In this document: positions 1 to 6,488 of the stretch, one piece after another
Numbering within the stretch: the stretch's first letter is position 1
How the letters are laid out: each line of letters opens with the position of its first letter
Assembly: GCA_030638185.1 (NCBI GenBank)
Contig: DAOWFD010000108.1
Location: 1 to 6,488, forward strand
DNA length: 6,488 bases
Origin: Candidatus Aegiribacteria sp.
GTDB taxonomy: Bacteria > Fermentibacterota > Fermentibacteria > Fermentibacterales > JCC-6
Reading direction: 5' to 3'
The notes under the pieces: model-generated
Database searches by the model: none
The model's input: only the letters and a program-made list of their open reading frames with translations
Told to the model about the DNA's origin: nothing
Program-made: the position numbers and the translations under genes

Positions 1-854
1 AGTTCGACTGAATTGGGGAGAGTGTGGCCGGTTGAGATAACCTGGACATCGGAAAGGTAAGTGAGTTCAGTTAAACCGTAGTACTCATCAACGGTTCCGG
101 AGATAGTGATACTGTCGCCCCTTGCAAGGGCGGCGGCACTGTCTCCGTAGAGAACAAGCCCGGTCCATGGGCCACCGCCGGCATCACATATGACAGCGTA
201 TCCTCCGTAAAGCTCATCTCCGCCTGTGCTTACTATTCCCGTTACCGAAACCACCTGGCCGTCGTAAGGGGATGAAGCGGCCTGCCCCTGAATCTGGTAG
301 CAGGATAGATGATCACTGCTACTGCCGGAATCGGGCATAACAACCTGCACCTCGTTACTCCATGCGGTGTTGTTGTTGTTATTCTTCGTTTGCAATGCGT
401 AGTAGTAGGTCTGTTCCCACTCGAGTCCGGGATCGGAGAATGTTGTATCGGAAACATCTGATGTCGTTCTGATCGGGCTGGAAGGTGGATTGGCGGAGAT
501 ACCCGAAGAAAGAGACCTGTAAAGGTTATACTCGGAGAAATCGTTGTCCGGGCACATGGTCCAGGATGCGAAAGCGGTATTGGCTGTTCCCGAGGTTGTT
601 CTGATCAGGTTGGATGAAGGATTGCGGGAGATCCGCGATGAAGTTGATCTGTTAAGGTTGTGCTCGGATAAATCATTGTCCGGATATCCGGTCCGGGATG
701 CGGGAGCGGATTTGGTGGTTTCCGCAGTAACCGAAAGGATTGATGCGGTGGGATTACCACCGGGGCTGGCAGGGCTTTCATCGTCTCCGCATGACATTAC
801 AATCAGAATCGCCGCTATGGCGATAAAGGGGATAAACCATTTTACTTTCTTCAT
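1..854 (-). CDS. Secreted lipoprotein with FN3 and OB-fold-like domains (3' end missing)
   Basis: This frame is open for 284 codons from the ATG at 854-852 to the left edge, so the C-terminus is missing. Residues 1-22 form a lipoprotein signal peptide: MKKVKW, a hydrophobic stretch, then the lipobox V-M-S-C with Cys22 as the lipidation site. Anchoring in a membrane facing the periplasm or the cell exterior is therefore likely. Residues 45-132 hold two 44-residue repeats. The second leads into a complete fibronectin type III-like domain (about 92-173), with core Trp98, the PDNDFSEYNLYRS segment, and Tyr150-152 as the tyrosine corner. An Asn5 run at 158-162 lies in a loop. From about 184 the pattern (YDGQVVSVTGIV, DAGGGPW, GDSITISGTVDEYYGLTEL) resembles the OB-fold domains found in extracellular nucleases and lamin-tail proteins. 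That assignment is by pattern only, and no catalytic domain is visible. The AGGAG at 866-870 supports the start. The function is unknown; surface binding or a truncated secreted enzyme are both possible. Confidence 0.85.
   Translation of the reverse strand, partial: MKKVKWFIPFIAIAAILIVMSCGDDESPASPGGNPTASILSVTAETTKSAPASRTGYPDNDLSEHNLNRSTSSRISRNPSSNLIRTTSGTANTAFASWTMCPDNDFSEYNLYRSLSSGISANPPSSPIRTTSDVSDTTFSDPGLEWEQTYYYALQTKNNNNNTAWSNEVQVVMPDSGSSSDHLSCYQIQGQAASSPYDGQVVSVTGIVSTGGDELYGGYAVICDAGGGPWTGLVLYGDSAAALARGDSITISGTVDEYYGLTELTYLSDVQVISTGHTLPNSVE
459..722 (-). repeat. Tandem 132-bp duplication inside the lipoprotein gene (two copies)
   Basis: Copy 1 spans 591-722 and copy 2 spans 459-590. They abut exactly, stay in frame and align without gaps. 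By hand I count about 98 of 132 bases identical and about 27 of 44 residues identical. Each copy encodes the first half of an FN3-like domain around PDND.SE.NL.RS..S.IS.NP. Copy 2 keeps the FN3 core residues. Copy 1 replaces them (Trp to Arg54, Tyr to His65, Tyr to Asn68, Gly to Arg74), so it looks like a decaying half-domain. Confidence 0.85.
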
Positions 855-865
855 TTGCGATAATT

Positions 866-870
866 CTCCT
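866..870 (-). promoter_or_regulatory. Ribosome binding site of the lipoprotein gene
   Basis: AGGAG on the minus strand lies 11 bases before the ATG at 854. It lies in the 58-bp gap after the DUF5343 gene. A TATAAC at 898-893 could serve as a -10 box for a separate promoter, but I see no convincing -35 at the right distance, so I do not call one. Confidence 0.7.
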
Positions 871-912
871 CTCAATAATTCGTAGTGTTTATGTTATAAC
901 ACAGGAAAGGGT

Positions 913-1575
913 TTAAAGTTCGAGCTGCCGTTTCAGCAGCTTCATGACAAGGTCTTTTAGATCGGGGTCCGATCTGTCATCAAGGTCTATGTTTATGGAC
1001 ATCCTTATCACCGGGCCAGCATCCCGCTCCCGCGGACCTGCAGTTTTCTCCTTTTTTACAGTTTTATTCGTTTCAGCAGGTTTACGCTTTTTACGTGTAT
1101 CCGGCTTTTTCACTGCTGCAGCCTTCTTAACCGGCTTCGGAGGTTTAGCTGTGGATTCAACTTCGGTGACCTCCGCCAGGTCGCAGAGAACCTTGAATGT
1201 AAGTATCATGTAAGCGATGTTGGGGTCGGAATCACCGGTCTCGACCCTGAAGAACTCCATCAGAACCGAACCATCCTCCTGATACGCGTTGGGGAATTTA
1301 CTGAAAAGGGATCCGTACGCAGCTTTTACAGCTTTCCCCAGCTGCAGTACAGCCTGGTCCGGGTCACGGGATTTTTTCCAGAGAGCGGAGGGCTGTCCGT
1401 TTTCATCAATTAAGCCCAGGAATGTGAGAAGCTTCAGAAGCCCCTCGTCCACCTCCCGCTTGAAACCAAGACTGACAAGATAGTCATGATCAACCAGTTT
1501 AGGAGGCTCGTTCCTGAATACAGTGTTGATCAACAGTTCGATGCTGCCGGGATCGTGCAATATTGGAAATTCCAT
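913..1575 (-). CDS. DUF5343 family protein with Lys/Pro-rich linker
   Basis: This is a 220-residue soluble protein with no signal peptide or membrane segment. I chose the ATG at 1575 because AGGAGG lies 7 bases upstream. An ATG ten codons earlier (1605) is in frame but has no visible ribosome site. Residues 8-138 match the DUF5343 pattern as I recall it: a helical N-terminus, the L-x-x-LGF motif (33-38), LLKLLTFLGLIDENGQPS (46-63), W66, the AVKAAYGSLF segment (82-91), and a closing TFKVLCDLAE (126-135). The LGF...FLGLID layout suggests winged-helix folding. Residues 143-182 are a basic, low-complexity linker rich in Lys, Pro and Ala. The end (188-220) is a short strand-helix module (VIRMSINIDL ... 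DLKDLVMKLLKRQLEL) like the C-terminal tail of other family members. The molecular role is unknown. Nucleic-acid binding is plausible from the basic linker but is inference. The gene lies 93 bp after valS and 58 bp before the lipoprotein gene. Confidence 0.85.
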   Translation of the reverse strand: MEFPILHDPGSIELLINTVFRNEPPKLVDHDYLVSLGFKREVDEGLLKLLTFLGLIDENGQPSALWKKSRDPDQAVLQLGKAVKAAYGSLFSKFPNAYQEDGSVLMEFFRVETGDSDPNIAYMILTFKVLCDLAEVTEVESTAKPPKPVKKAAAVKKPDTRKKRKPAETNKTVKKEKTAGPRERDAGPVIRMSINIDLDDRSDPDLKDLVMKLLKRQLEL

Positions 1576-1582
1576 AGTCTGC

Positions 1583-1588
1583 CCTCCT
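1583..1588 (-). promoter_or_regulatory. Strong ribosome binding site that fixes the DUF5343 gene start
   Basis: AGGAGG on the minus strand lies 7 bases before the ATG at 1575. It sits inside the extension that would be coding if the upstream ATG at 1605 were used, and so argues for the shorter protein. Confidence 0.8.
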
Positions 1589-1650
1589 GATAAGCTATTT
1601 GTCATTATTCAATTTATAAAGCATCAGGGCAGTTTTCGCTAGCGGATAAT

Positions 1651-1679
1651 CAGACGGAGTTTTGAATTTCACCCGTCTG
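1651..1679 (-). terminator. Inverted repeat overlapping the valS stop codon, possible weak terminator
   Basis: CAGACGG (1651-1657) and CCGTCTG (1673-1679) form a perfect 7-bp inverted repeat around a 15-base loop that contains the valS TGA (1671-1669). There is no T-run after the stem on either strand. It is therefore not a classical intrinsic terminator and may only be an RNA 3' hairpin or chance. Confidence 0.3.
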
Positions 1680-4080
1680 CGGGAACCACCTTCACAGTCA
1701 ACCGGGAGCCCTTCGTCCAGAGGATGTTCTCCGCCCTTGTTACATTCATCAGGTCGTCCTGAAGCCTGGCGAGTCCTTCCAGATCTTCCGCCTGCGCCGT
1801 TACCTTGAGAGCCTTGAGAGGAGCTGCCATGCTGAGGTTTCCTTCGCTCTTGAACTTTCTTGCTTCCTCGATGATATGCAGGCTCATGTCACCGTACTTC
1901 AGGGCTTCTTCATCCATGAAATCCGGATTTGGCCATGGAGCCAGATGAAGGCTCTCGTGTCCCTCAAACTTCCTGAAGATCGCCTGGTAAAGCTCTTCTG
2001 TTACATGTACCAGTACCGGAGCGAAAAGCCTCAAGGAGCCATAGATTATGCGGTACAGGGCATACTGGGCCGACTGTTTTCCAGCTATATCGTCATCGGA
2101 GTAGAGACGCTTCTTGACGATTTCAAGGTAGTTATCACACATAACCTTCCAGAAGAAGTACTCAGCCTTGTTCATAGCCACCGAGTATTCGTACTCCTCC
2201 ATACCGTTCGTTGCCCTCTCTGCTGCAATGGTAAACCGGGAAAGTATCCATCTGTCATAGGGTCTCAGTTCCGGTTCAAGCTCCGAATTGAAATTCTCCA
2301 GGCGTCCGGTCGCGAATTTAACGGCGTTCCAGAGCTTCGTTACAAGACGTCTTCCATCGCCCAGAACTTCTTCGCTGAAAAGAACATCGTTGCCAAGCTT
2401 TGAGCTGCATGACCAGTAACGGAGTTCATCGGCGGAATACTGCTCAAGCGCGATCAGAGGGTCACCCGCTACGTTTCCTTTGCTCTTTGACATCTTCTCA
2501 CCGCTCGGATTGAGAGCATGCCCGCTCATCATTATATCACGCCAGGGGATATCATTGGAATGAAGGTGAGCCTTGGTGATGGTGTAGAATGCCCATGTAC
2601 GGATGATATCGTGCGCCTGGGGCCTTAGACTCATGGGTATGATGCCTTCCCGTTCATCCGACTCTCCCCATCTGGCATTTATCTGGGGCGTAAGGGAACT
2701 TGTTGCCCATGTATCCATGATATCCGATTCGGGTCTGAATGAAGTTGAACCGCAGCTCCGGCAGGGTTGTTGCGGACTGTCCTCAAGGGGGTCTACCGGG
2801 AGGTCCTCCTCCTTTGCGAAGAACGGCTCACCGCACTGTTCGCAGTACCAGACCGGGAATGGAACGCCATAGTAAAGCTGCCTGCTTATGCACCAGTCCC
2901 ACTTCAGATTTTCAACCCAGTGATCGAAGCGTACTTTGAAATGGGGTGGATACCAGTTGACCCGATTACCGCACTCAATAAGTTTATTCTTCCTGTCCAG
3001 TATCCTGATGAACCACTGCATGTTAATAAGGTATTCAAGAGGAGTGCCGCATCGTTCATGAACATTTACGGTATGCTCGATGTTCTTACTGTCTCTCTGG
3101 AAGCCCTCGTCGATAAGCTTCTCAACGATAACCTTCCGTGCCTTCTTCCAGTACATTCCCTTGAGAAAGCCAGCCAGGTCGTTCATATGTCCATTGTTGT
3201 CCAGTACTATCCGCAGGTCGAGGCGGAACTCTTTCCACCATTCGATATCGGTAGTATCGCCGAAAGTACAACACATGACGATTCCGCTACCCTTCTCGAT
3301 ATCAACCTTTGAGTCACCGATTATCTCAACTTCATGGTCGAAGATGGGAACCTTTGCCTTTTTCCCGATCAGGTGTCTCCATCTTTCATCGGAGGGGTTC
3401 ACAAAAACAGCCACACATGCGGGAAGCAGTTCCGGCCTTGTTGTAGCGATGGGAATCGTTCCTCTTCCGTCCGCGAGGCTGAATTCAAGGTCATGAAATA
3501 CCGAGGGGAAATCTTTGTCTTCCGTTTCGGCCTGAGCAACAGCGGTGCCGCATTCAGGACACCAGAGCGTTGGGGCTTCCTTCCTGTAAACGAATCCCTT
3601 TTCGTTAAGATCCAGGAAGGATCTCTGGCTGATCCTCTGAACCCAGGGGTCGATAGTTGTATAGAGAAGATCCCAGTCGCATGAAAAGCCGAACCTGGTC
3701 CAGAGGTCCCTGAACATCTTCTCGGCTTCCTCCGTAACTTCAAGGCACAGTTCAACGAACTGGCTTCTCGGCATATCCTGAGCTTTCACATTTTTCTGTT
3801 TTTCCGTGAAACGTTCGCTTGGAAGACCGTTATCGTCGAAGCAGAACGGGTAGAAGACCTCCATGCCCTTCATCCTGTGATACCTGGCTATAACCTCAGC
3901 CTGGACATAGCTGAAAACATGCCCCATGTGGATCTTTCCGGATACGGTTGGCGGGGGCGTGTCAATGGAGTATACCGGCTTGCCGGAATCGCTCCTGTAT
4001 TTGAAGATACCCCGCTCATTCCAGAATTTCTGCCAGCGCGGTTCCGATTCTTTTGGATTGTAACGCTTGGCTAATGTCAC
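1669..4080 (-). CDS. valS: Valyl-tRNA synthetase, archaeal-like (type 2) form
   Basis: This cytoplasmic class I synthetase joins valine to tRNA-Val using ATP and clears mischarged threonine. The 803-residue frame is complete. The start is GTG at 4080, with AGGA 7 bases upstream and no other in-frame Met before residue 52. The HIGH motif appears as HMGH (51-54) after PPPTVSGK, and KMSKS is at 529-533. The editing (CP1) domain carries ATTRPE (212-217) and GSGIVMCCTFGDTTD (264-278). Cys pairs lie at 174/177 and at 413/416 with 440/443, the latter resembling a zinc ribbon. DRWILS (609-614) opens the helical anticodon-binding domain. FDDNGLPSER (81-90) is the signature of the archaeal/rickettsial type; the common bacterial type has a GTDHAG segment there. 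The C-terminus ends soon after the helical domain, without the long tRNA-binding coiled coil of typical bacterial ValRS (about 950 residues in E. coli). All catalytic motifs are intact. Confidence 0.97.
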   Translation of the reverse strand: MTLAKRYNPKESEPRWQKFWNERGIFKYRSDSGKPVYSIDTPPPTVSGKIHMGHVFSYVQAEVIARYHRMKGMEVFYPFCFDDNGLPSERFTEKQKNVKAQDMPRSQFVELCLEVTEEAEKMFRDLWTRFGFSCDWDLLYTTIDPWVQRISQRSFLDLNEKGFVYRKEAPTLWCPECGTAVAQAETEDKDFPSVFHDLEFSLADGRGTIPIATTRPELLPACVAVFVNPSDERWRHLIGKKAKVPIFDHEVEIIGDSKVDIEKGSGIVMCCTFGDTTDIEWWKEFRLDLRIVLDNNGHMNDLAGFLKGMYWKKARKVIVEKLIDEGFQRDSKNIEHTVNVHERCGTPLEYLINMQWFIRILDRKNKLIECGNRVNWYPPHFKVRFDHWVENLKWDWCISRQLYYGVPFPVWYCEQCGEPFFAKEEDLPVDPLEDSPQQPCRSCGSTSFRPESDIMDTWATSSLTPQINARWGESDEREGIIPMSLRPQAHDIIRTWAFYTITKAHLHSNDIPWRDIMMSGHALNPSGEKMSKSKGNVAGDPLIALEQYSADELRYWSCSSKLGNDVLFSEEVLGDGRRLVTKLWNAVKFATGRLENFNSELEPELRPYDRWILSRFTIAAERATNGMEEYEYSVAMNKAEYFFWKVMCDNYLEIVKKRLYSDDDIAGKQSAQYALYRIIYGSLRLFAPVLVHVTEELYQAIFRKFEGHESLHLAPWPNPDFMDEEALKYGDMSLHIIEEARKFKSEGNLSMAAPLKALKVTAQAEDLEGLARLQDDLMNVTRAENILWTKGSRLTVKVVPADG

Positions 4081-4087
4081 TTGCGGT

Positions 4088-4091
4088 TCCT
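4088..4091 (-). promoter_or_regulatory. Ribosome binding site supporting the GTG start of valS
   Basis: AGGA within AAAGGAACC on the minus strand lies 7 bases before the GTG at 4080. This makes the GTG, which begins the conserved TLAKRYNP segment, the credible start. Confidence 0.6.
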
Positions 4092-4137
4092 TTCGTTTTC
4101 TCGGGGAACACTATTCAGCATATTGCAGAGAGCAAGG

Positions 4138-4166
4138 AAGATAATTCTGTCGGGGTTGCCGAACAA
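4138..4166 (-). promoter_or_regulatory. Candidate valS promoter (weak match)
   Basis: On the minus strand TTGTTC (4166-4161) and TATCTT (4143-4138) are separated by 17 bases. They would place transcription start near 4131, giving a leader of about 50 bases before the GTG. The match to the sigma-70 consensus is partial (3/6 and 4/6). The 206-bp divergent intergenic region must hold promoters for both valS and the rightward gene. I could not identify a convincing one for the latter. Confidence 0.25.
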
Positions 4167-4203
4167 GTGTCTAGCCTGCATCTTTTCAAAGACATTGAAT
4201 ATT

Positions 4204-4234
4204 GCATATCGTACGGAGTTCATCCGATACATGC
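4204..4234. repeat. Imperfect inverted repeat in the divergent intergenic region
   Basis: GCATATCG (4204-4211) is mirrored by CGATACATGC (4225-4234), whose complement reads GCATGTATCG. The arms differ only by a two-base insertion and enclose 13 bases. A second small stem, CGGA/TCCG around GTTCA, lies within it. It could be an operator for the neighbouring regulator or a leader hairpin, but its length is compatible with chance. Confidence 0.3.
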
Positions 4235-4277
4235 TCCACATCGGTCAGTAGCTCCGTTCGAGCCCTGAAGGAAGATT

Positions 4278-4283
4278 GGAGGG
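4278..4283 (+). promoter_or_regulatory. Ribosome binding site deciding the TTG start of the rightward gene
   Basis: GGAGGG lies just before the TTG at 4287 (4 bases after GGAGG). An in-frame TGA at 4266-4268 rules out an earlier start. The first in-frame ATG (4320) has no comparable site, so TTG is preferred despite the short spacing. Confidence 0.55.
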
Positions 4284-4286
4284 ATA

Positions 4287-6488
4287 TTGAACACGACGTC
4301 AGCGGAATTCCTCAAAAAAATGATCCCGTCTCTCCTTCATGGAATGAAAAGTATTCTCAGCACCAGTGCCATAGCCCACATCATGAAGGCTGAAATAGCC
4401 TCAACGCAGGAGGTACTGGCAGAACTTGAAGAAGATAAGGTCGTATGCAGAAAACGGGAGCACCATGTGGATGGATGGACTGTTCCCGGCGAGACCGGAC
4501 CCTGTCCCGGAACGCCAGGTACTGAGGAGTGGCTTGAAAGACTGTCGGGATACGTTCTTTTCTCCCCCGGGGCAATACTCCCCGAGATGATAACAGTGCT
4601 TGAAAACGGTCACCTATCCGCACGGGACAGGACATTCCTTCTTCTCGGGGCTATGCAGCAGGCTCGGGAGAACGGTGAATTCAGGCTTCTAGCATATTTC
4701 ATAGGGGAGATCATGCGTCCTGGAGAAATCAGCCTGAAAGTACAGGAAGCAGAAAAAGTTCTTTCAGTCTTTGAACCCCGCAAACTCAGGGATGTTGATA
4801 ACACTACCGCCGTTGAATTCATCGAACAGCATCTTCCCTTGTTCGAATCCCCCTGCGCCAGGGCAATGGCACTGACGCGGCTGGGAGAGCTTGAACTGAT
4901 TGAGAACAAGCTTCCGCAGGCGGAGAAATACCTTAAGGAAGCTCTGGAACTGAGCATGAAGAAGAATACCGGCGACTGGATCCCTGCAATACTCAGCAGT
5001 ATGGCTGAGATCCCGAGGGATTTCGAGGGGATAGAGGAGATGGCAGCAGAGATAAACAGGATAATAGACTGGCTGCCCCGGATAAAAGATAATGAAGCCA
5101 GGGTAAGGATACTGGCCACTGCCGCGACCGCTCTGGTCGGACTCAGGATGAACGCTGCTGCTGAAGAGGCGATCCTTTCCGCCATGACCCACATACCGGT
5201 GGTTACACTCGAAACACAGCAGGTACTTGAATGGTGCAGGGCAAAGGTCTTCATAGCGTCCGGTAGAAGAAAGGCCGCTATGAGCATGCTTCACCGAGCC
5301 CTGCTGCTTGCTGAAAGCGTGAATGATCAGCTGGCGGTCACGGAGGTTCTGAACACAATCGTCTTCGAGATGAAGGAACGTCCGGGCTACACCGTAAGAA
5401 GCCTTATTTCAATAATGCAGAGCGTTTCGAAGAGGGCGGCAACAAGCGGGAATCTCTCAAACAGGCTGTATGCCCTCGATCATATGGTAGATATGTACAC
5501 CAGAACATTGCAGGTTGCTAAGGCCGGGGATGCCGCGAAGATGGTTGCCGAAATTGTGGGGTCATCGGAAATACTCTCGGAAGAATCTCGTGCATCATGG
5601 TGTGAGGCTTATCTGGGATTCCTTATGGGGGATGAGAAAACCATCAGCAGTGGGGACCTTCTTCTGCCGGGTACCGATGGTTTCCTTAAATCCCTTGCGG
5701 AGGGTTCGGAACCCGTTTCAGAGGCTGGGAAGATTTCCGATCATCTCGTTACTTCCCCCGGGAGTGATTCCGTGCTTTACGCGCTGATCCTTGCTATGGA
5801 AGCATATTCACGGGGCTTTAACGGGGCTCCTTCCATCATTGCCGCAGCACTGGATTCGTCTTACAGCAGTTTTCATGAGGACCCGTTTCTATCCTGGAAG
5901 CTTTGCATAAGCGGTATCCTTGCTTCAAAGGAGAGACATGCTGACGACTTCTTCCAGTCGGCGCAGATTCTGGCAAGGCAGTTGGACAGCCTTCTGCTGG
6001 TATGGCTTCTGCTCCGCTGCAGGATGAAGCTCAGTCCTGAAAGGGATTTCTGGGAAGATTCCGAGATATCCCTCATGCTGGCCGAACTGGACGAGTATAT
6101 AGCCTTTCAACTGCCGGATGGCACCAGGGATAGATTCATGGAAAGAACAGGCGCAGACCATCGCCTGGAAAGATTGAGGGCTTCCTCCGGATGCCCGCGG
6201 GGAACCCTGAGGGAAATAAGGGATTCTCTTGCTTTGAAGCTGGAAGATGAACCCATGGATATTTTCGGGGAGATAAGCAGAGTATCATGCAGGATCTCTT
6301 CCCGATCGGAGATCAGCACCAGCCTGGAGGCTCTGGGGATACTGGCAAAGGCGGACAGGGTTTTGACTCTCAGGATCAAAGGCAACAGCATAAGCATTAT
6401 AGAGGGTTACGGACCCGGCAGGCTCCGGCTCCCGTGCATGGAGGCTGAAGAAATAATAAAGAAGTTTCCAGTAGAGAGAGTCTCAATA
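4287..6488 (+). CDS. Large putative sensor/regulator: winged helix, TPR-like repeats, GAF-like domain (3' end missing)
   Basis: This frame is open for 734 codons to the right edge, with no stop, so the protein is longer than 734 residues. The TTG at 4287 follows GGAGGG; the ATG at 4320 is the alternative start. There is no signal peptide or membrane segment, so it is probably cytoplasmic. Residues 15-68 look like a winged helix-turn-helix (STSAIAHIMKAEIASTQEVL, then AELEEDKVV and a wing). Residues 190-225 fit a TPR (LTRLGELELIENKLPQAEKY), and 307-350 look like a second (VFIASGRRKAAMSMLHRALL). The region from about 95 to 630 is otherwise helical and weakly conserved in appearance. From about 640, LREIRDSLALKLEDEPMDIF and the stretch to ADRVLTLRIKGNSISIIEGY resemble the start of a GAF ligand-sensing domain. 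Such an order is known in bacterial regulators that end in a sigma-54 AAA+ module, a kinase or another output domain. Which one applies here cannot be seen. It is divergent from valS. The domain calls are by eye. Confidence 0.8.
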   Translation, partial: MNTTSAEFLKKMIPSLLHGMKSILSTSAIAHIMKAEIASTQEVLAELEEDKVVCRKREHHVDGWTVPGETGPCPGTPGTEEWLERLSGYVLFSPGAILPEMITVLENGHLSARDRTFLLLGAMQQARENGEFRLLAYFIGEIMRPGEISLKVQEAEKVLSVFEPRKLRDVDNTTAVEFIEQHLPLFESPCARAMALTRLGELELIENKLPQAEKYLKEALELSMKKNTGDWIPAILSSMAEIPRDFEGIEEMAAEINRIIDWLPRIKDNEARVRILATAATALVGLRMNAAAEEAILSAMTHIPVVTLETQQVLEWCRAKVFIASGRRKAAMSMLHRALLLAESVNDQLAVTEVLNTIVFEMKERPGYTVRSLISIMQSVSKRAATSGNLSNRLYALDHMVDMYTRTLQVAKAGDAAKMVAEIVGSSEILSEESRASWCEAYLGFLMGDEKTISSGDLLLPGTDGFLKSLAEGSEPVSEAGKISDHLVTSPGSDSVLYALILAMEAYSRGFNGAPSIIAAALDSSYSSFHEDPFLSWKLCISGILASKERHADDFFQSAQILARQLDSLLLVWLLLRCRMKLSPERDFWEDSEISLMLAELDEYIAFQLPDGTRDRFMERTGADHRLERLRASSGCPRGTLREIRDSLALKLEDEPMDIFGEISRVSCRISSRSEISTSLEALGILAKADRVLTLRIKGNSISIIEGYGPGRLRLPCMEAEEIIKKFPVERVSI

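Noticed and set aside
544..885. 113-codon plus-strand frame over the lipoprotein gene
   Set aside because: It lies antisense to the lipoprotein signal peptide and repeats, has no ribosome site, and its sequence is explained by the minus-strand gene.
885..902. GTGTT...AACAC inverted repeat between the DUF5343 and lipoprotein genes
   Set aside because: It is only five A/T-rich base pairs with no T-run; too weak to call a terminator or operator.
1576..1605. Ten-codon N-terminal extension of the DUF5343 protein (ATG at 1605)
   Set aside because: It contains the strong AGGAGG for the ATG at 1575 and has no ribosome site of its own.
2767..3312. 181-codon plus-strand frame
   Set aside because: It is antisense to the core of valS, where the minus frame carries conserved motifs.
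4053..4268. 71-codon plus-strand frame upstream of and in phase with the large rightward gene
   Set aside because: It overlaps the valS start region on the opposite strand, ends at TGA 4266-4268, has no family-like sequence and no ribosome site. A read-through or broken N-terminus is possible but unsupported.
4241..4270. CGTTCGAGCCC resembling a tRNA T-loop
   Set aside because: The flanks do not form the five-base T-stem, and no acceptor, D or anticodon arms can be built around it.
4610..5287. 225-codon minus-strand frame
   Set aside because: It is Ser-rich shadow coding opposite the large rightward gene, whose frame shows TPR-like patterns and continues far beyond it.

Overview
The window reads as ordinary bacterial chromosome, probably from an uncultured lineage. 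Three genes run leftward on the minus strand: a lipoprotein gene cut by the left edge, a DUF5343-family gene and valS. One large gene runs rightward from about 4287 and is cut by the right edge. The bacterial assignment rests on clear Shine-Dalgarno sequences, GTG and TTG starts, and a lipobox signal peptide. The short FN3 module in the lipoprotein and the archaeal-like (type 2) valyl-tRNA synthetase remind me of FCB-related candidate phyla such as Fermentibacteria. That placement is an impression, not a demonstration.

Layout: 1-854 (minus) encodes a secreted lipoprotein with a decayed half-FN3 repeat, one FN3-like domain and the start of an OB-fold-like domain. 913-1575 (minus) encodes a 220-residue DUF5343 protein with a Lys/Pro-rich linker. 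1669-4080 (minus) is valS, complete at 803 residues and starting with GTG. 4081-4286 is the divergent intergenic region, with weak promoter candidates and an imperfect inverted repeat. 4287-6488 (plus) is an uninterrupted 734-codon frame. It appears to encode an N-terminal winged helix, a TPR-like helical middle and the beginning of a GAF-like domain, which suggests a large cytoplasmic sensor or regulator whose output domain lies beyond the window.

How the genes fit together: only valS has a secure function. The three leftward genes are separated by 93 and 58 bp and the two smaller ones have good ribosome-binding sites of their own, so they could be read through from the valS promoter, but nothing shows a shared pathway. 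The regulator is divergent from valS and shares its upstream region. I found no mobile element, CRISPR array, rRNA or tRNA, and no clear multi-gene novel system. The least understood items are the truncated regulator and the DUF5343 protein.
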